A stretch of 64,000 bases of DNA from Pedobacter psychrotolerans (GCF_004340665.1 NZ_SLWO01000005.1:62001-126000), one strand, 5' to 3'; shown: positions 25,950-35,380, counted from the first letter of the stretch. Made by a program: numbers and translations. The notes: a model not told the origin generated them from the letters alone.

Positions 25950-26245
25950 GAAAAAAAGGTTGAGGGCGGAAAGGGAGAGGGTGGAAAGGCAGAAAGTTAA
26001 AAGCTTAAAGGCTAAAGACCAAAGTGGAAGGACTAAAAAGCGATCCTGCCAACAAAGCAATCTACTCAAAACCATCATGCTGAATTTAGTTCAGCACCTA
26101 TCTGGATAAGATCCTGAAACAAGTTCAGGAGGACGGGTCTTAATCAGCTCATCGTCAGCAATGACGACTGTTTGAGGGAAGACTAAAGCTAAAGACCTTC
26201 TTGATCCTGAAATCCTTAAATCCTAAAAAATCCTGATCACAAAAA
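25950..26245. repeat. Repeat-derived intergenic region with short hairpins
   Basis: No gene is seen. The region has purine-rich low-complexity sequence (around 25955-26040) with words like AAAGCTTAAAGGCTAAAGAC. It is followed by small hairpins GCTGAATTTAGTTCAGC (near 26080) and TCCTGAAACAAGTTCAGGA (26112-26130). The 28-nt stretch 26108-26135 recurs inverted at 39212-39239 with one mismatch. These look like dispersed short repeats rather than regulatory sites. Confidence 0.65.
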
Positions 26246-26271
26246 AACGGCTCGAATAAATTCGAGCCGTT
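26246..26271 (-). terminator. rplY terminator
   Basis: A perfect 11-bp stem AACGGCTCGAA / TTCGAGCCGTT with a TAAA loop. On the minus strand it is followed by a T-run. It lies 23 bp beyond the rplY stop. Confidence 0.88.
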
Positions 26272-26293
26272 CCTTCTAATCAAGTTATCCTGA

Positions 26294-26878
26294 CTATTTT
26301 TTACCTTTAGCAGCTTCAGTTTCTGCTTGTTTCAATGCTCTACTCATTCCTACAGACACGATTGTATCTTCTGGAGTATTTGTAATTACATATCCATCAC
26401 CTTCAACATCACGAACGCGAACCAAACTACCAACTTCTAATTTAGCAATGCTCACTTCAACGCTTTGTGGCATTTTATTTGGCAACGCCTTAACACGAAG
26501 TTTACGTAATTTCTGAACCATTTTACCCCCCATTTTAACACCTGGAGAAGTTCCTGTTAGTTTAACCGGGATTTCCATAACGATTTCTTTTTCATCAAAT
26601 AATTGAAGAAAATCGATGTGCATTAAAACATCAGTTAATGGATGAAATTGAGTATCTTTTACGATAGCTTTAGTTTTTGTACCGTTAACATCAAGCTCAA
26701 CGAAGTTTACTTCAGCAGTATAAATTACATCTCTCAAATCTGAAATTACAACAGCGAAATGTTGTTGCTCTTTTCCACCGTACAATACCGCCGGAACTTT
26801 ACCTTCGTAACGAAGTTCCTTGGCATCGCGTTTCCCTACGTTCTCTCTTGGAGAACCGCTAATTGCGATTGTTTTCAT
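26294..26878 (-). CDS. rplY: 50S ribosomal protein L25 (CTC type)
   Basis: 194 residues: the long form with the L25 5S-rRNA-binding domain (~1-95) and the C-terminal TL5/CTC beta domain (~100-185). The N-terminus MKTIAISGSPRENVGKRDAKELR with KVPAVLYGG is the L25 signature. KAIVKDTQFHPLTDVLMHIDFLQL and VMEIPVKLTGTSPGVKMGGKM follow. A Lys-rich tail (ETEAAKGKK) ends the protein. The gene precedes pth, as is usual, but here a repeat region and a terminator separate them. Confidence 0.95.
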   Translation of the reverse strand: MKTIAISGSPRENVGKRDAKELRYEGKVPAVLYGGKEQQHFAVVISDLRDVIYTAEVNFVELDVNGTKTKAIVKDTQFHPLTDVLMHIDFLQLFDEKEIVMEIPVKLTGTSPGVKMGGKMVQKLRKLRVKALPNKMPQSVEVSIAKLEVGSLVRVRDVEGDGYVITNTPEDTIVSVGMSRALKQAETEAAKGKK

Positions 26879-27016
26879 TTTATTTATATTTATTTATTAG
26901 TATCAAGTTTTTAGTATCGAGTATCAAGACCTTAAGCCCTAAACTATTAACCTCCAACTTTTTTAAACTCTTTTTTTGTTCAGCTTAAGTCGTTTTCTTC
27001 TTTTAAACGCTTAACG

Positions 27017-27958
27017 CTATACTCTAAACAAGTCGCTGATTGAACCGTGCTCATTTACATTGGCAATTGCCCTGGCGAATAAACTTGCGGTACTCAGCAC
27101 TCTTATTTTTTCACTTTCCATTCTTAAAGGAATGGTATCCGTTACGATCAGTTCTGTTAACACAGAGTTTTCAACCGTTTCTATCGCTTTACCTGATAAT
27201 ACAGCATGCGTACAAACTGCTCTTACGCTGGCAGCACCATTTTCCATAATCAAGGCCGCAGCTTTTGATAATGTTCCGGCAGTATCACAAATATCATCAA
27301 TCAATACCACGTCCTGCCCGGTTACATCACCAATAATCGACATGGATTCAATTTCATTGGCACGTTTACGACGTTTATCGCAGATAATCACTTCTGCATT
27401 AAAAAACTTAGCAAAAGTTCTAGCCCTGTATGAACCGCCCATATCAGGAGATGCAATAGTTAAATTCGGCAGATTTAAACTTTTAATATAAGGCACAAAA
27501 ATAACCGATCCATCTAAGTGATCTACCGGAATATCAAAGAAACCCTGAATCTGAGCCGCATGCAAATCCATCGTCATGATGCGGTGGATACCTGCTGATT
27601 TTAATAAGTTTGCCACTAATTTGGCACCGATCGCTACACGGGGTTTATCCTTTCTATCCTGACGGGCTAAACCATAATATGGAACAACTGCTGTAATATA
27701 ATGTGCCGACGCTCTTTTAGCCGCATCAACCATCAACAAAAGCTCCATTAAATTATCACTAGGCTGACAAGTAGATTGGATTAAAAAAACATCACAGCCG
27801 CGTATTGATTCGTCAAAAGAAGGTTGGAATTCTCCATCGCTAAATTTGTGGATCGTAACATCACCAAGTGGTTTGCCGTAACTTTCAGCAATTTTTAGTG
27901 ATAATCCTCTAGAACCTGTTCCGGAAAATAATTTTACCGGGTTAAACTGCAATGGCAT
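27017..27958 (-). CDS. prs: Ribose-phosphate pyrophosphokinase
   Basis: 313 residues, class I. It makes PRPP from ribose-5-phosphate and ATP. Motifs are KLFSGTGSRGLSLKIAE, VTIHKFSDGEFQPSFDESIRG, FLIQSTCQPSDNLMELLLM, AVVPYYGLARQDRKDKPR, the metal-binding MTMDLHAAQIQGFFDIPVDHL and the PRPP loop DVVLIDDICDTAGTLSKAA. rplY lies 138 bp downstream on the same strand. The intervening sequence contains the word AGTATCAAGT repeated, one of the dispersed motifs in this window. Confidence 0.97.
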   Translation of the reverse strand: MPLQFNPVKLFSGTGSRGLSLKIAESYGKPLGDVTIHKFSDGEFQPSFDESIRGCDVFLIQSTCQPSDNLMELLLMVDAAKRASAHYITAVVPYYGLARQDRKDKPRVAIGAKLVANLLKSAGIHRIMTMDLHAAQIQGFFDIPVDHLDGSVIFVPYIKSLNLPNLTIASPDMGGSYRARTFAKFFNAEVIICDKRRKRANEIESMSIIGDVTGQDVVLIDDICDTAGTLSKAAALIMENGAASVRAVCTHAVLSGKAIETVENSVLTELIVTDTIPLRMESEKIRVLSTASLFARAIANVNEHGSISDLFRV

Positions 27959-27985
27959 AATCCGTGTAGTTTACGGTTAAAAAAA

Positions 27986-28018
27986 ATCGGATCATGTTAT
28001 TTAAAAACACGATCCGAT
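27986..28018 (-). terminator. tRNA-Gln terminator
   Basis: ATCGGATC / GATCCGAT with additional inner pairing, followed on the minus strand by a T-run. It lies 11 bp beyond the 3' end of tRNA-Gln and before prs. Confidence 0.8.
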
Positions 28019-28028
28019 GATAAATTTG

Positions 28029-28099
28029 TTGTCCGACCTGGATTCGAACCAAGACAAACAGTACCAAAAACTGTCGTACTACCCTTATACTATCGGACA
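28029..28099 (-). tRNA. tRNA-Gln (anticodon TTG)
   Basis: A 71-nt cloverleaf on the minus strand. The acceptor stem TGTCCGA / TCGGACA is perfect and followed by discriminator A; CCA is not encoded. The anticodon stem ACAGT / ACTGT encloses the 7-nt loop TTTTGGT, giving anticodon TTG for Gln. The T-arm has the usual GGTTCGAATCC core. It is flanked by a promoter and a terminator of its own. Confidence 0.95.
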
Positions 28100-28133
28100 A
28101 ACTTTCTCGAGGTTAACCCCTCGAAAGGGAACG

Positions 28134-28164
28134 CAAATGTAGGAAGCTTATTTGAAATATGCAA
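28134..28164 (-). promoter_or_regulatory. tRNA-Gln promoter
   Basis: On the minus strand TACATTTG (28134-28141) with TTG (28162-28164) 20 nt upstream fits the consensus. It lies 35 nt upstream of the mature tRNA 5' end. Confidence 0.55.
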
Positions 28165-28324
28165 GAGTGATTTTAAAATATTTTTAATTTCTTTCCTGCT
28201 CTTCCTTTTTGCATTGCAAAGATAAAAAAATCATCATATGGTGTGCAACATTTTATTTTTTTCTACGACATTTTTAATCAAGAACCACATAAATCATTTA
28301 TTATCAAAGACTAAATTTTTTACT

Positions 28325-31300
28325 ATGAATTACTCAAAGATCAATACTATTGGCGGTTGGCTGTGTTTTATCGTTGCCGCGACCACTTATATCCTCACTT
28401 TAGATCAGTCTGTAAGTTTCTGGGATTGCGGTGAATTTATCGCATCAGCATACAGAATGGAGGTTGTTCACCAACCTGGTGCACCAATGGTATCCATGAT
28501 TCAGAAGTTATTTTCTACCCTAGCCTTTGGCGATAAAACCAAAGTGGCCTATTTCATTAATGTTTCATCAGCATTGGCAAGTGCCGGAACCATTATGTTC
28601 TTATTCTGGACGATTACAGCATTAGCCAAAAAGACAGTTGTTAAAAAGAATGAAATCCTCACGAATCAGAACATCATTAGTATCATTGGCGCTGGTATAG
28701 TTGGCGCCTTGGCCTATGCTTTCTCTGATAGCTTTTGGTTTTCTGCAGTGGAGGCTGAAGTTTATGCCCTGTCATCGCTTTGCACCGCTGTAGTATTTTG
28801 GGGAATTTTGAAATGGGAATCGCAGGCTGATGAACCAAAAGCAGATCGCTGGCTCCTTTTTGTAGCTTACATTATGGGGATTTCCATTGGCATCCATATT
28901 TTAAACCTTTTAACTATCCCCGCAATTGTTTTTGTTTATTACTTTAAAAAAGTAGCCTCACCAGATTGGAAAGGAATCTTAAAAGCTTTCATCATTTCGA
29001 TCATGGCATTGGCCATTGTTCAGTTTGGCATTATCCAATACCTCGTTTCTATCGCCGCAAACTTCGATTATTTCTTTGTAAACACATTGGGTTTTGGATT
29101 TGGGACTGGTATCATATGTTTCGCCATCTTATTAATTTCTGGTTTAATATTCGGCATCAGGTATTCTATTCTTAGAAAGAAAAGGATACTTAACCTGATT
29201 ATGCTATTTACCGTGTTGCTTATTTTTGGATATAGTTCATTTGCCATGCTTATGATCAGGGCATACGCAAAACCAAATCTCAATAACTATAATGTAGATA
29301 ATGTGTTTTCTTTCTCCAGATATGTGGGCAGAGATCAATATGGCGATCGTCCATTGCTATATGGAGAAAATTATAATTCTCAAAAAGTTGACATCAAAGA
29401 AACCGGAGAAATTTTTCGTAAAGGCGACAAGCGGTATGAATCGGCAGGAAAAAAATCAGCTTATGTGTATGCCGATAAAACCCTTTTGCCACGCATGTAT
29501 AGTGATAAGCCAGAGCACATCAGGTTTTACAAAAACTATATGGGTTTTGATGATGAGCACAAACCATCTCTTGCGGATAATCTAAAATACATGTTTTCGT
29601 TTCAAGCTGGCCAAATGTACCTGCGCTATTTTATGTGGAATTTTGTGGGTAGACAAGATAATGAAGATGGGCAACGTGGTGGAAATGACGGTGCATGGCT
29701 GAGCGGAATAAAACCGATAGATGCAATACGTTTAGGTGATCAAAAAAATCTTCCTCCATCTACCCTGGAAAATAAAGCTTACAACCGTTTCTTCTTTTTA
29801 CCCTTTTTGATTGGATTAATTGGCATTGTTTGGCACTTTAAAAGAAACCAGAAAGATGCAAGTGTTGTTGGATTGCTATTTGTTTTTACTGGTGCGGCCA
29901 TTGTGATTTACCTTAACTCTGTTCCGGTAGAGCCACGCGAAAGGGATTATGCCTATGTTGGTTCTTTTTATGCTTTTGCCATTTGGATTGGCTTAGGTGT
30001 TTTCGGATTAAAGGAATGGGTATTTAAAAAAGTTACCCCTGCAAAGGCCGGTATTTTTGCTTCAGTTTTAGCCATGTTTGCGGCACCTATTTTGATGGCA
30101 AGCCAGGGCTGGGACGACCATGACCGTTCTCAAAGCCATGTAGCCAGAGACATGTCAGTAAATTACCTTAAGGCTTGTGCCCCAAATGCTATCCTTTTCA
30201 CTTATGGAGATAATGATACTTATCCGGTTTGGTATGCCCAAGAGGTAGAAAATATCCGTCCGGATGTAAGAGTGGTTAACCTGAGTTTATTTACTGCTGA
30301 CTGGTACATTGACGGAATGCGCAGAAAACAAAATCAATCAGCACCGTTACCCATCACTTTAAAACCTGAGCAATACGTAGAAGGAACAAGAGACATCATG
30401 TACTTTCAGGATTATAAAGTTGCACAGCATGTTGAACTCCAACAGATCTTAGACATTCTGCTATCTGATAACGATGCGGATAAAGTAACCATGAATGACG
30501 GTTCAAAATACAATATCTTACCTACAAAAAACCTTAAACTAACTGTAAACCCCCAACAAGTATTGGATACAGGAACTGTACCTAAAGAAGATGCTGGCAA
30601 AATCGCAGATAGCATTAAATGGACATTTAACCAGGAGTATGTAACCAAAGGTACGCTGGCCTTATTTGATATTCTTGTTCATAATCATTGGAAACGCCCT
30701 ATTTACTTTACCGGGGCCATGCCTACTGAACAATATCTGGGTTTAGATCAATACCTATATACAGAAGGTCTTAACAGAAGGTTACTTCCACTTAAACCTA
30801 ATCAAATTTCTGCAGACTCAGACCCTATTAACCTAAAGCCTCTATACCAAAACATGATGAATACCTATAGCTACGGCAATATCAAAAATGCCAATCATTT
30901 AGATCGGCAATCAGCTGATGATGTGGTGATGCTTTCTAATATGTTTGGCCGGTTGCTGAATGGCTTAATTGTGGAAGGCAATATCATAAAAGGCAAAAAG
31001 GTTGCAACTAAATATCTCGAGGTAATTCCCGATCAATTTTACACCTATCGACAGGCAATAAGCACAGTTTATCTTACTGAAAACTTGTATCAAATCAATG
31101 AATTAAAACAGGCTAATACCCTGATTAAAAAATCTGCAGATTACTTCGACAAAGAGCTTATTCATTTGGCTGATGTATCAGAAAGTCAGGGTTATCTGGC
31201 ATCAGAGCAACAGGTTAGAATTTACATGAGCATGCTGAATGAGATGATCAAATTAACTGAAAAATTTAAACAGCCAGATTTGAGCAAAAAGATTGAAGGT

Positions 31301-31348
31301 AGATATAATATCCTTTTAAATCGCTTTACACCATTTGTGAGTGGTTAA
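28325..31348 (+). CDS. DUF2723 membrane protein (GT117-like), copy 1
   Basis: 1007 residues from the ATG at 28325, where homology with the neighbouring paralogue begins (MNYSKINTIGGW); an upstream in-frame ATG at 28238 would add 29 unlikely residues. About ten membrane helices occupy residues ~10-330 and ~480-600. The N-terminal luminal motif SFWDCGEFIASAYRMEVVHQPGAP carries the acidic residues typical of DUF2723. A soluble periplasmic C-terminal part (~620-1007) includes ILFTYGDNDTYPVWYAQEVE and ends in TPR-like helices. DUF2723 is shared with human TMEM260, a protein O-mannosyltransferase, so a lipid-linked sugar transferase role is inferred. Confidence 0.85.
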   Translation: MNYSKINTIGGWLCFIVAATTYILTLDQSVSFWDCGEFIASAYRMEVVHQPGAPMVSMIQKLFSTLAFGDKTKVAYFINVSSALASAGTIMFLFWTITALAKKTVVKKNEILTNQNIISIIGAGIVGALAYAFSDSFWFSAVEAEVYALSSLCTAVVFWGILKWESQADEPKADRWLLFVAYIMGISIGIHILNLLTIPAIVFVYYFKKVASPDWKGILKAFIISIMALAIVQFGIIQYLVSIAANFDYFFVNTLGFGFGTGIICFAILLISGLIFGIRYSILRKKRILNLIMLFTVLLIFGYSSFAMLMIRAYAKPNLNNYNVDNVFSFSRYVGRDQYGDRPLLYGENYNSQKVDIKETGEIFRKGDKRYESAGKKSAYVYADKTLLPRMYSDKPEHIRFYKNYMGFDDEHKPSLADNLKYMFSFQAGQMYLRYFMWNFVGRQDNEDGQRGGNDGAWLSGIKPIDAIRLGDQKNLPPSTLENKAYNRFFFLPFLIGLIGIVWHFKRNQKDASVVGLLFVFTGAAIVIYLNSVPVEPRERDYAYVGSFYAFAIWIGLGVFGLKEWVFKKVTPAKAGIFASVLAMFAAPILMASQGWDDHDRSQSHVARDMSVNYLKACAPNAILFTYGDNDTYPVWYAQEVENIRPDVRVVNLSLFTADWYIDGMRRKQNQSAPLPITLKPEQYVEGTRDIMYFQDYKVAQHVELQQILDILLSDNDADKVTMNDGSKYNILPTKNLKLTVNPQQVLDTGTVPKEDAGKIADSIKWTFNQEYVTKGTLALFDILVHNHWKRPIYFTGAMPTEQYLGLDQYLYTEGLNRRLLPLKPNQISADSDPINLKPLYQNMMNTYSYGNIKNANHLDRQSADDVVMLSNMFGRLLNGLIVEGNIIKGKKVATKYLEVIPDQFYTYRQAISTVYLTENLYQINELKQANTLIKKSADYFDKELIHLADVSESQGYLASEQQVRIYMSMLNEMIKLTEKFKQPDLSKKIEGRYNILLNRFTPFVSG

Positions 31349-31550
31349 GCTGAAACCATTGAACCTTAAATATGTAGGCAGATATTACAATTTAAAACTG
31401 ATTTAAAAAAAATGAATGCCTTTTAAAATAGGTTAATCACGTTAAAAATTGTTAAATCAATCTTAAAATTTACCAGTTTTATCGACTAGAATAGTTAATT
31501 TCGGCAGCATTTTTATGTGAAAACCATTTTTTAATATCATTAAACAACCA

Positions 31551-34500
31551 ATGAATTATTCTAAAGTCAATAATATAGTAGGCTGGATCTGCTTTCTAAT
31601 TGCTACCATAACTTATGTTCTAACCTTGGAGCCTTCAGCAAGCTTTTGGGATTGTGGCGAATTTATAGCCTCAGCTTACAGAATGCAGGTTGTACACCAA
31701 CCAGGTGCACCATTATTCTTAATGATTCAACGCTTTTTCTCTATTTTTGCCTTTGGTGATGTAACAAAAATTGCCTACTGGATGAACATTGGTTCTGCCG
31801 TTTCAAGCGGCGCCACCATCATGTTCTTATTCTGGACGATTACCGCATTGGCTAAGAAAACACTGGTTAAACCTGGTGAAGTGATTTTAAAAAGCACTTT
31901 AATTAGCATTATGGGTGCAGGAGCAGTTGGTGCATTGGCCTATACTTTCTCTGATAGTTTTTGGTTTTCTGCAGTAGAATCAGAAGTTTATGCACAGTCA
32001 TCTTTATTTACTGCCATCGTATTTTGGGCGATATTAAAATGGGAATCTCATGCTGATGAGCCAAGAGCTGACAGATGGCTTTTATTCATTGCCTATATCA
32101 TGGGTTTATCCATTGGTATTCACTTATTAAACTTATTAACCATTCCGGCAATTGCTTTTGTTTATTATTTCAGAAGAACAGGCAAAGCTACTACCGCTGG
32201 TATTTTTAAAACGTTGATTGTTGGAATCTTAATTTTAGCTGTTATTCAATATGGCATTATTCAATATTTAGTTTCCTTTGGTGCTTATTTCGATTTATTT
32301 TTCGTTAATACATTAGGTCTTGGTTTTGGAACTGGTGTTTTGTTTTTTGCGATTGTATTAATCGGATTATTGGTTTGGGGAATCAGATATTCTATTAAAC
32401 ATCAGAAGAAATTATTAAATCTGGGCTTAATTTCAACAGTACTGATCATTTTCGGATATGCCTCATTCTCCATGATCATCATCAGGGCAAAAGCTGATCC
32501 TAATCTAAACAACAGCGCACCTAAAGATGCCTTTTCATTTTTAAGTTACCTCAACCGTGAACAGTATGGCGACAGGCCATTAGGTTACGGGCCAAACTAT
32601 AATTCGGAGCGGACAGGTATTAAAGAAGGTGGAAAAACCATCTGGAGAAAGGGAAATGATAAGTATGAGAAAGCGGGTACAAAAACTGAATATGAATACA
32701 GCAATAATACTTTGCTACCTCGTATGTACAGTGATGATGCCCCTCATGCTGCATTCTACAAAGAATGGATGCACCTTGATGATGCTAAAAAGCCAAACCT
32801 GGTAGATAATGTGGGTTTCTTATTCAGCTATCAGATTGGCTACATGTATATGCGTTATTTTGGCTGGAACTTTATTGGCCGCCAGAATGATGAACAAGGT
32901 CAGGGAAGTGGCTACGAAGGTGAATGGTTAAGTGGAATTAAGGCTTTCGATTCATGGAAAATTGGCGATCAAAGCCATCTTCCTCCATCAACTGTTGATA
33001 ATAAAGCTTACAACCGCTTTTTCTTCCTACCACTAATTATTGGTTTGTTGGGTGCCATCTGGCATTTCCAACGCAATCAAAAAGATGCTGGCGTAGTTGC
33101 TTTGCTTTTCTTCTTTACTGGTATTGCCATTGTTTTATACTTAAATCAAAAGCCATTAGAACCACGTGAACGTGATTATGCTTATGTAGGATCGTTTTAT
33201 GCTTTTGCCATTTGGATTGGGCTCGGCGTGCTCGCCATTCGAGAGTGGGTACTCAAAAAGCTTACGCCAACGACTGGTGCCATTGGCGCAACGGTAATTG
33301 GTTTATTGGTGGCTCCGGTAATTATGGCAGAACAAGGCTGGGATGATCACGACCGTTCAACAAAAATGGTGGCACATGATATTGCTTTGGATTATCTTCA
33401 ATCCTGCGCACCAAATGCTATTTTATTTACTTACGGAGATAATGATACTTATCCGCTTTGGTATATTCAGGAGGTTGAAAATGTTCGTCCTGATGTTCGG
33501 ATTGTGAATTTAAGTTTATTCGATACTGACTGGTACATTAATGGTTTAAGACAGAAACAAAATGAATCGGCGCCATTGCCAATCACTATGAAACCCGAGC
33601 AATATGTTCAGGGTGAAAGAGATGTAATGCCTTTCGATGACTATAAAATCGCCGGTAGTATTGAACTTAAAACCATCGTAGATTTACTTTTATCAAATGA
33701 TGATAGTGATAAAGTAGCCATGCAGGATGGCACTAAATCGAACTTCCTGCCAACTAAAAATTTTAAAATCACCGTTGATCCGCAACAGGTAATTAGCACA
33801 GGAACAGTTTCTGCTGCGGATGCTGCAAAGATAACTCCCGAAATGGACTGGACCTTTAATAAAGGTTATGTTACCAAGGGTACATTAGCCATGTTAGATA
33901 TCCTTGCGCATAATAACTGGAAAAGACCTATTTATTTTGCATCTACTGTTCCTTCTGAACAATACAATGGTTTAGATAAATATCTATACAATGAGGGTCT
34001 AGCTTTACACTTAATGCCATTAAAACCTGATACTACAACAAATCAGGAGAGAGCAGAACAGTTAAATACGCCTGTGTTGTACAATAATGTGATGACTAAG
34101 TTTAAATGGGGCAATATGAAAACTGCTACTTATTTAGATCCACAATCATCAGACGATACTTTTATTTTCACCAATATCTTCAGCAACTTAGCCGGAAGTT
34201 TAATTAAGGAAGGTAAAAATACTGAAGCTAAAAAGGTAGTTGATAAATATTATGAGATAATGCCTCAAAGGTTCTTTGGTTTGCGTACGGTAGTTGTAAA
34301 ATACTACATGGCAGAAAATCTATATAAACTGGGTGAAACGGCAAGGGCAAATGAGATTTTAACCCAATCGGGTGATTACATCAATAAAGAACTTATTTTC
34401 TTAAGTGATATTTCAAAATCTAAAGGGTCGTTAACCGGATCTCAAAATGTTCAAACTGGTTTATACTATTTGGACAGAATGATTAAAACGAGTAAAGCCG

Positions 34501-34601
34501 CAGGACAAGAAAAGGTAAGTACACAACTGGGAAAAATATTCTCTGGTTTGGAAGCTAAATTTTCTGGTTATTACGCACAGCAAGGCCCTACTGAACAGTA
34601 A
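31551..34601 (+). CDS. DUF2723 membrane protein (GT117-like), copy 2
   Basis: 1016 residues, collinear with the preceding gene throughout: MNYSKVNNIVGW, SFWDCGEFIASAYRMQVVHQ, FWFSAVESEVYAQSSLFTAI, WLLFIAYIMGLSIGIHLLNL, PLEPRERDYAYVGSFYAFAI, EQGWDDHDRS and ILFTYGDNDTYPLWYIQEVE. Membrane core and acidic N-terminal motif are both intact, so neither copy looks like a decayed duplicate. The 202-bp gap from copy 1 contains no terminator that I can see, so they may be cotranscribed. As for copy 1, protein or glycolipid O-glycosyl transfer is inferred from family membership only. Confidence 0.85.
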   Translation: MNYSKVNNIVGWICFLIATITYVLTLEPSASFWDCGEFIASAYRMQVVHQPGAPLFLMIQRFFSIFAFGDVTKIAYWMNIGSAVSSGATIMFLFWTITALAKKTLVKPGEVILKSTLISIMGAGAVGALAYTFSDSFWFSAVESEVYAQSSLFTAIVFWAILKWESHADEPRADRWLLFIAYIMGLSIGIHLLNLLTIPAIAFVYYFRRTGKATTAGIFKTLIVGILILAVIQYGIIQYLVSFGAYFDLFFVNTLGLGFGTGVLFFAIVLIGLLVWGIRYSIKHQKKLLNLGLISTVLIIFGYASFSMIIIRAKADPNLNNSAPKDAFSFLSYLNREQYGDRPLGYGPNYNSERTGIKEGGKTIWRKGNDKYEKAGTKTEYEYSNNTLLPRMYSDDAPHAAFYKEWMHLDDAKKPNLVDNVGFLFSYQIGYMYMRYFGWNFIGRQNDEQGQGSGYEGEWLSGIKAFDSWKIGDQSHLPPSTVDNKAYNRFFFLPLIIGLLGAIWHFQRNQKDAGVVALLFFFTGIAIVLYLNQKPLEPRERDYAYVGSFYAFAIWIGLGVLAIREWVLKKLTPTTGAIGATVIGLLVAPVIMAEQGWDDHDRSTKMVAHDIALDYLQSCAPNAILFTYGDNDTYPLWYIQEVENVRPDVRIVNLSLFDTDWYINGLRQKQNESAPLPITMKPEQYVQGERDVMPFDDYKIAGSIELKTIVDLLLSNDDSDKVAMQDGTKSNFLPTKNFKITVDPQQVISTGTVSAADAAKITPEMDWTFNKGYVTKGTLAMLDILAHNNWKRPIYFASTVPSEQYNGLDKYLYNEGLALHLMPLKPDTTTNQERAEQLNTPVLYNNVMTKFKWGNMKTATYLDPQSSDDTFIFTNIFSNLAGSLIKEGKNTEAKKVVDKYYEIMPQRFFGLRTVVVKYYMAENLYKLGETARANEILTQSGDYINKELIFLSDISKSKGSLTGSQNVQTGLYYLDRMIKTSKAAGQEKVSTQLGKIFSGLEAKFSGYYAQQGPTEQ

Positions 34602-34626
34602 TTAGTAATTAATTTTAAAGGATATG

Positions 34627-34659
34627 AAGCAGCTACTTTTCAGTAGCTGCTTTTTTTTG
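34627..34659 (+). terminator. Terminator after the DUF2723 pair
   Basis: AAGCAGCTAC / GTAGCTGCTT, a 10-bp perfect stem with a 6-nt loop and an 8-T run, 25 bp after the stop codon. Confidence 0.9.
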
Positions 34660-34677
34660 ATTTAACTTAAGAAGTCT

Positions 34678-34867
34678 CAAAGGGTTTGTGGGCAGAAGGA
34701 CTTAGGGCCTGTCGTTTCTATAATATAATATATTTACCGTAAAATACGGTTTCCTATATACAAACTCGTTATAAACGAGCGTGAGCACAAGCGCTGTTTG
34801 ATATTTAGACTGACGAAGTTCCCCATTTCACACGGCCGACAAACTTCGTAAGTCTTGGTGTAAAGTT
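34678..34867 (+). repeat. RAYT-associated repeat unit 1 (190 bp)
   Basis: First of three complete tandem direct repeats starting CAAAGGGTTTG. It contains the stem-loops ACCGTA-AAA-TACGGT, CTCGTT-ATA-AACGAG and a long stem AGACTGACGAAGTT (34807-34820) / AACTTCGTAAGTCT (34842-34855). The GCGCTCGTT hairpin seen in unit 3 is deleted here. Confidence 0.9.
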
Positions 34868-35060
34868 CAAAGGGTTTGTAGACTGAAGGACTTAGGGCCT
34901 GCACTCGTTTCTATCATATAATAATTTACCGTAAAATACGGTTTCCTATATACACACTCGTTATAAACGAGCGTGAGCACAAGCGCTGTTTGATATTTAG
35001 ACTGATGAAGTTCCCCATTTCACACGGCCGACAAAACTTCATAAGTCTTGTTGTAAACTT
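34868..35060 (+). repeat. RAYT-associated repeat unit 2 (193 bp)
   Basis: Direct repeat of unit 1 with the same order of hairpins. Its long stem differs at both arms: AGACTGATGAAGTT (34999-35012) pairs with AACTTCATAAGTCT (35035-35048), so a C-G pair in units 1 and 3 has become T-A. The GCGCTCGTT hairpin is truncated. Confidence 0.9.
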
Positions 35061-35280
35061 CAAAGGGTTTGCCGGCTGAAGAACTTAGGGCCTGCGCTCG
35101 TTTCTAACGAGCGCATAATAGCTTTACGATTCTATCGTATAATAATTTACCGTAAAATACGGTTTCCTATATACACACTCGTTATAAACGAGCGTGAGCA
35201 TAAGCGCTGTTTGATATTTAGACTGACGAAGTTCCCCATTTCACAGGCCAGCAAAACTTCGTAAGTCTTGGTGTAAACTT
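35061..35280 (+). repeat. RAYT-associated repeat unit 3 (220 bp, longest)
   Basis: Direct repeat with the full set of hairpins: GCGCTCGTT-TCT-AACGAGCGC, TTACGAT-TCT-ATCGTA, ACCGTA-AAA-TACGGT, CTCGTT-ATA-AACGAG and the long stem 35220-35233 / 35255-35268. It is ~30 bp longer than units 1 and 2, which lack the first two hairpins. Confidence 0.9.
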
Positions 35281-35361
35281 CAAAGGGTTTGCGGGCTGAA
35301 GGACTTAGGGCCTGCGCTCGTTTCTAACGAGCGCATAATAGCTTTACGATTCTATCGTAAA
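35281..35361 (+). repeat. RAYT-associated repeat unit 4 (partial)
   Basis: The first 81 bp of the unit (CAAAGGGTTTG through the GCGCTCGTT hairpin and TTTACGAT-TCT-ATCGTAAA). It stops 19 bp before the transposase start codon, so the gene interrupts the array at a fixed hairpin. Confidence 0.88.
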
Positions 35362-35380
35362 AAATAATTAGCTTTAAGCT

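Noticed and set aside
28101..28130. Hairpin CTCGAGG / CCTCGA between tRNA-Gln and its promoter box
   Set aside because: It lies in the tRNA leader, is short and lacks a T-run; probably only part of the precursor.
28238..28324. An upstream ATG adding 29 residues to the first DUF2723 protein
   Set aside because: The tandem paralogue starts with the same MNYSK at the position equivalent to 28325, and the added residues (rich in N, H, F and K) do not resemble a signal peptide.
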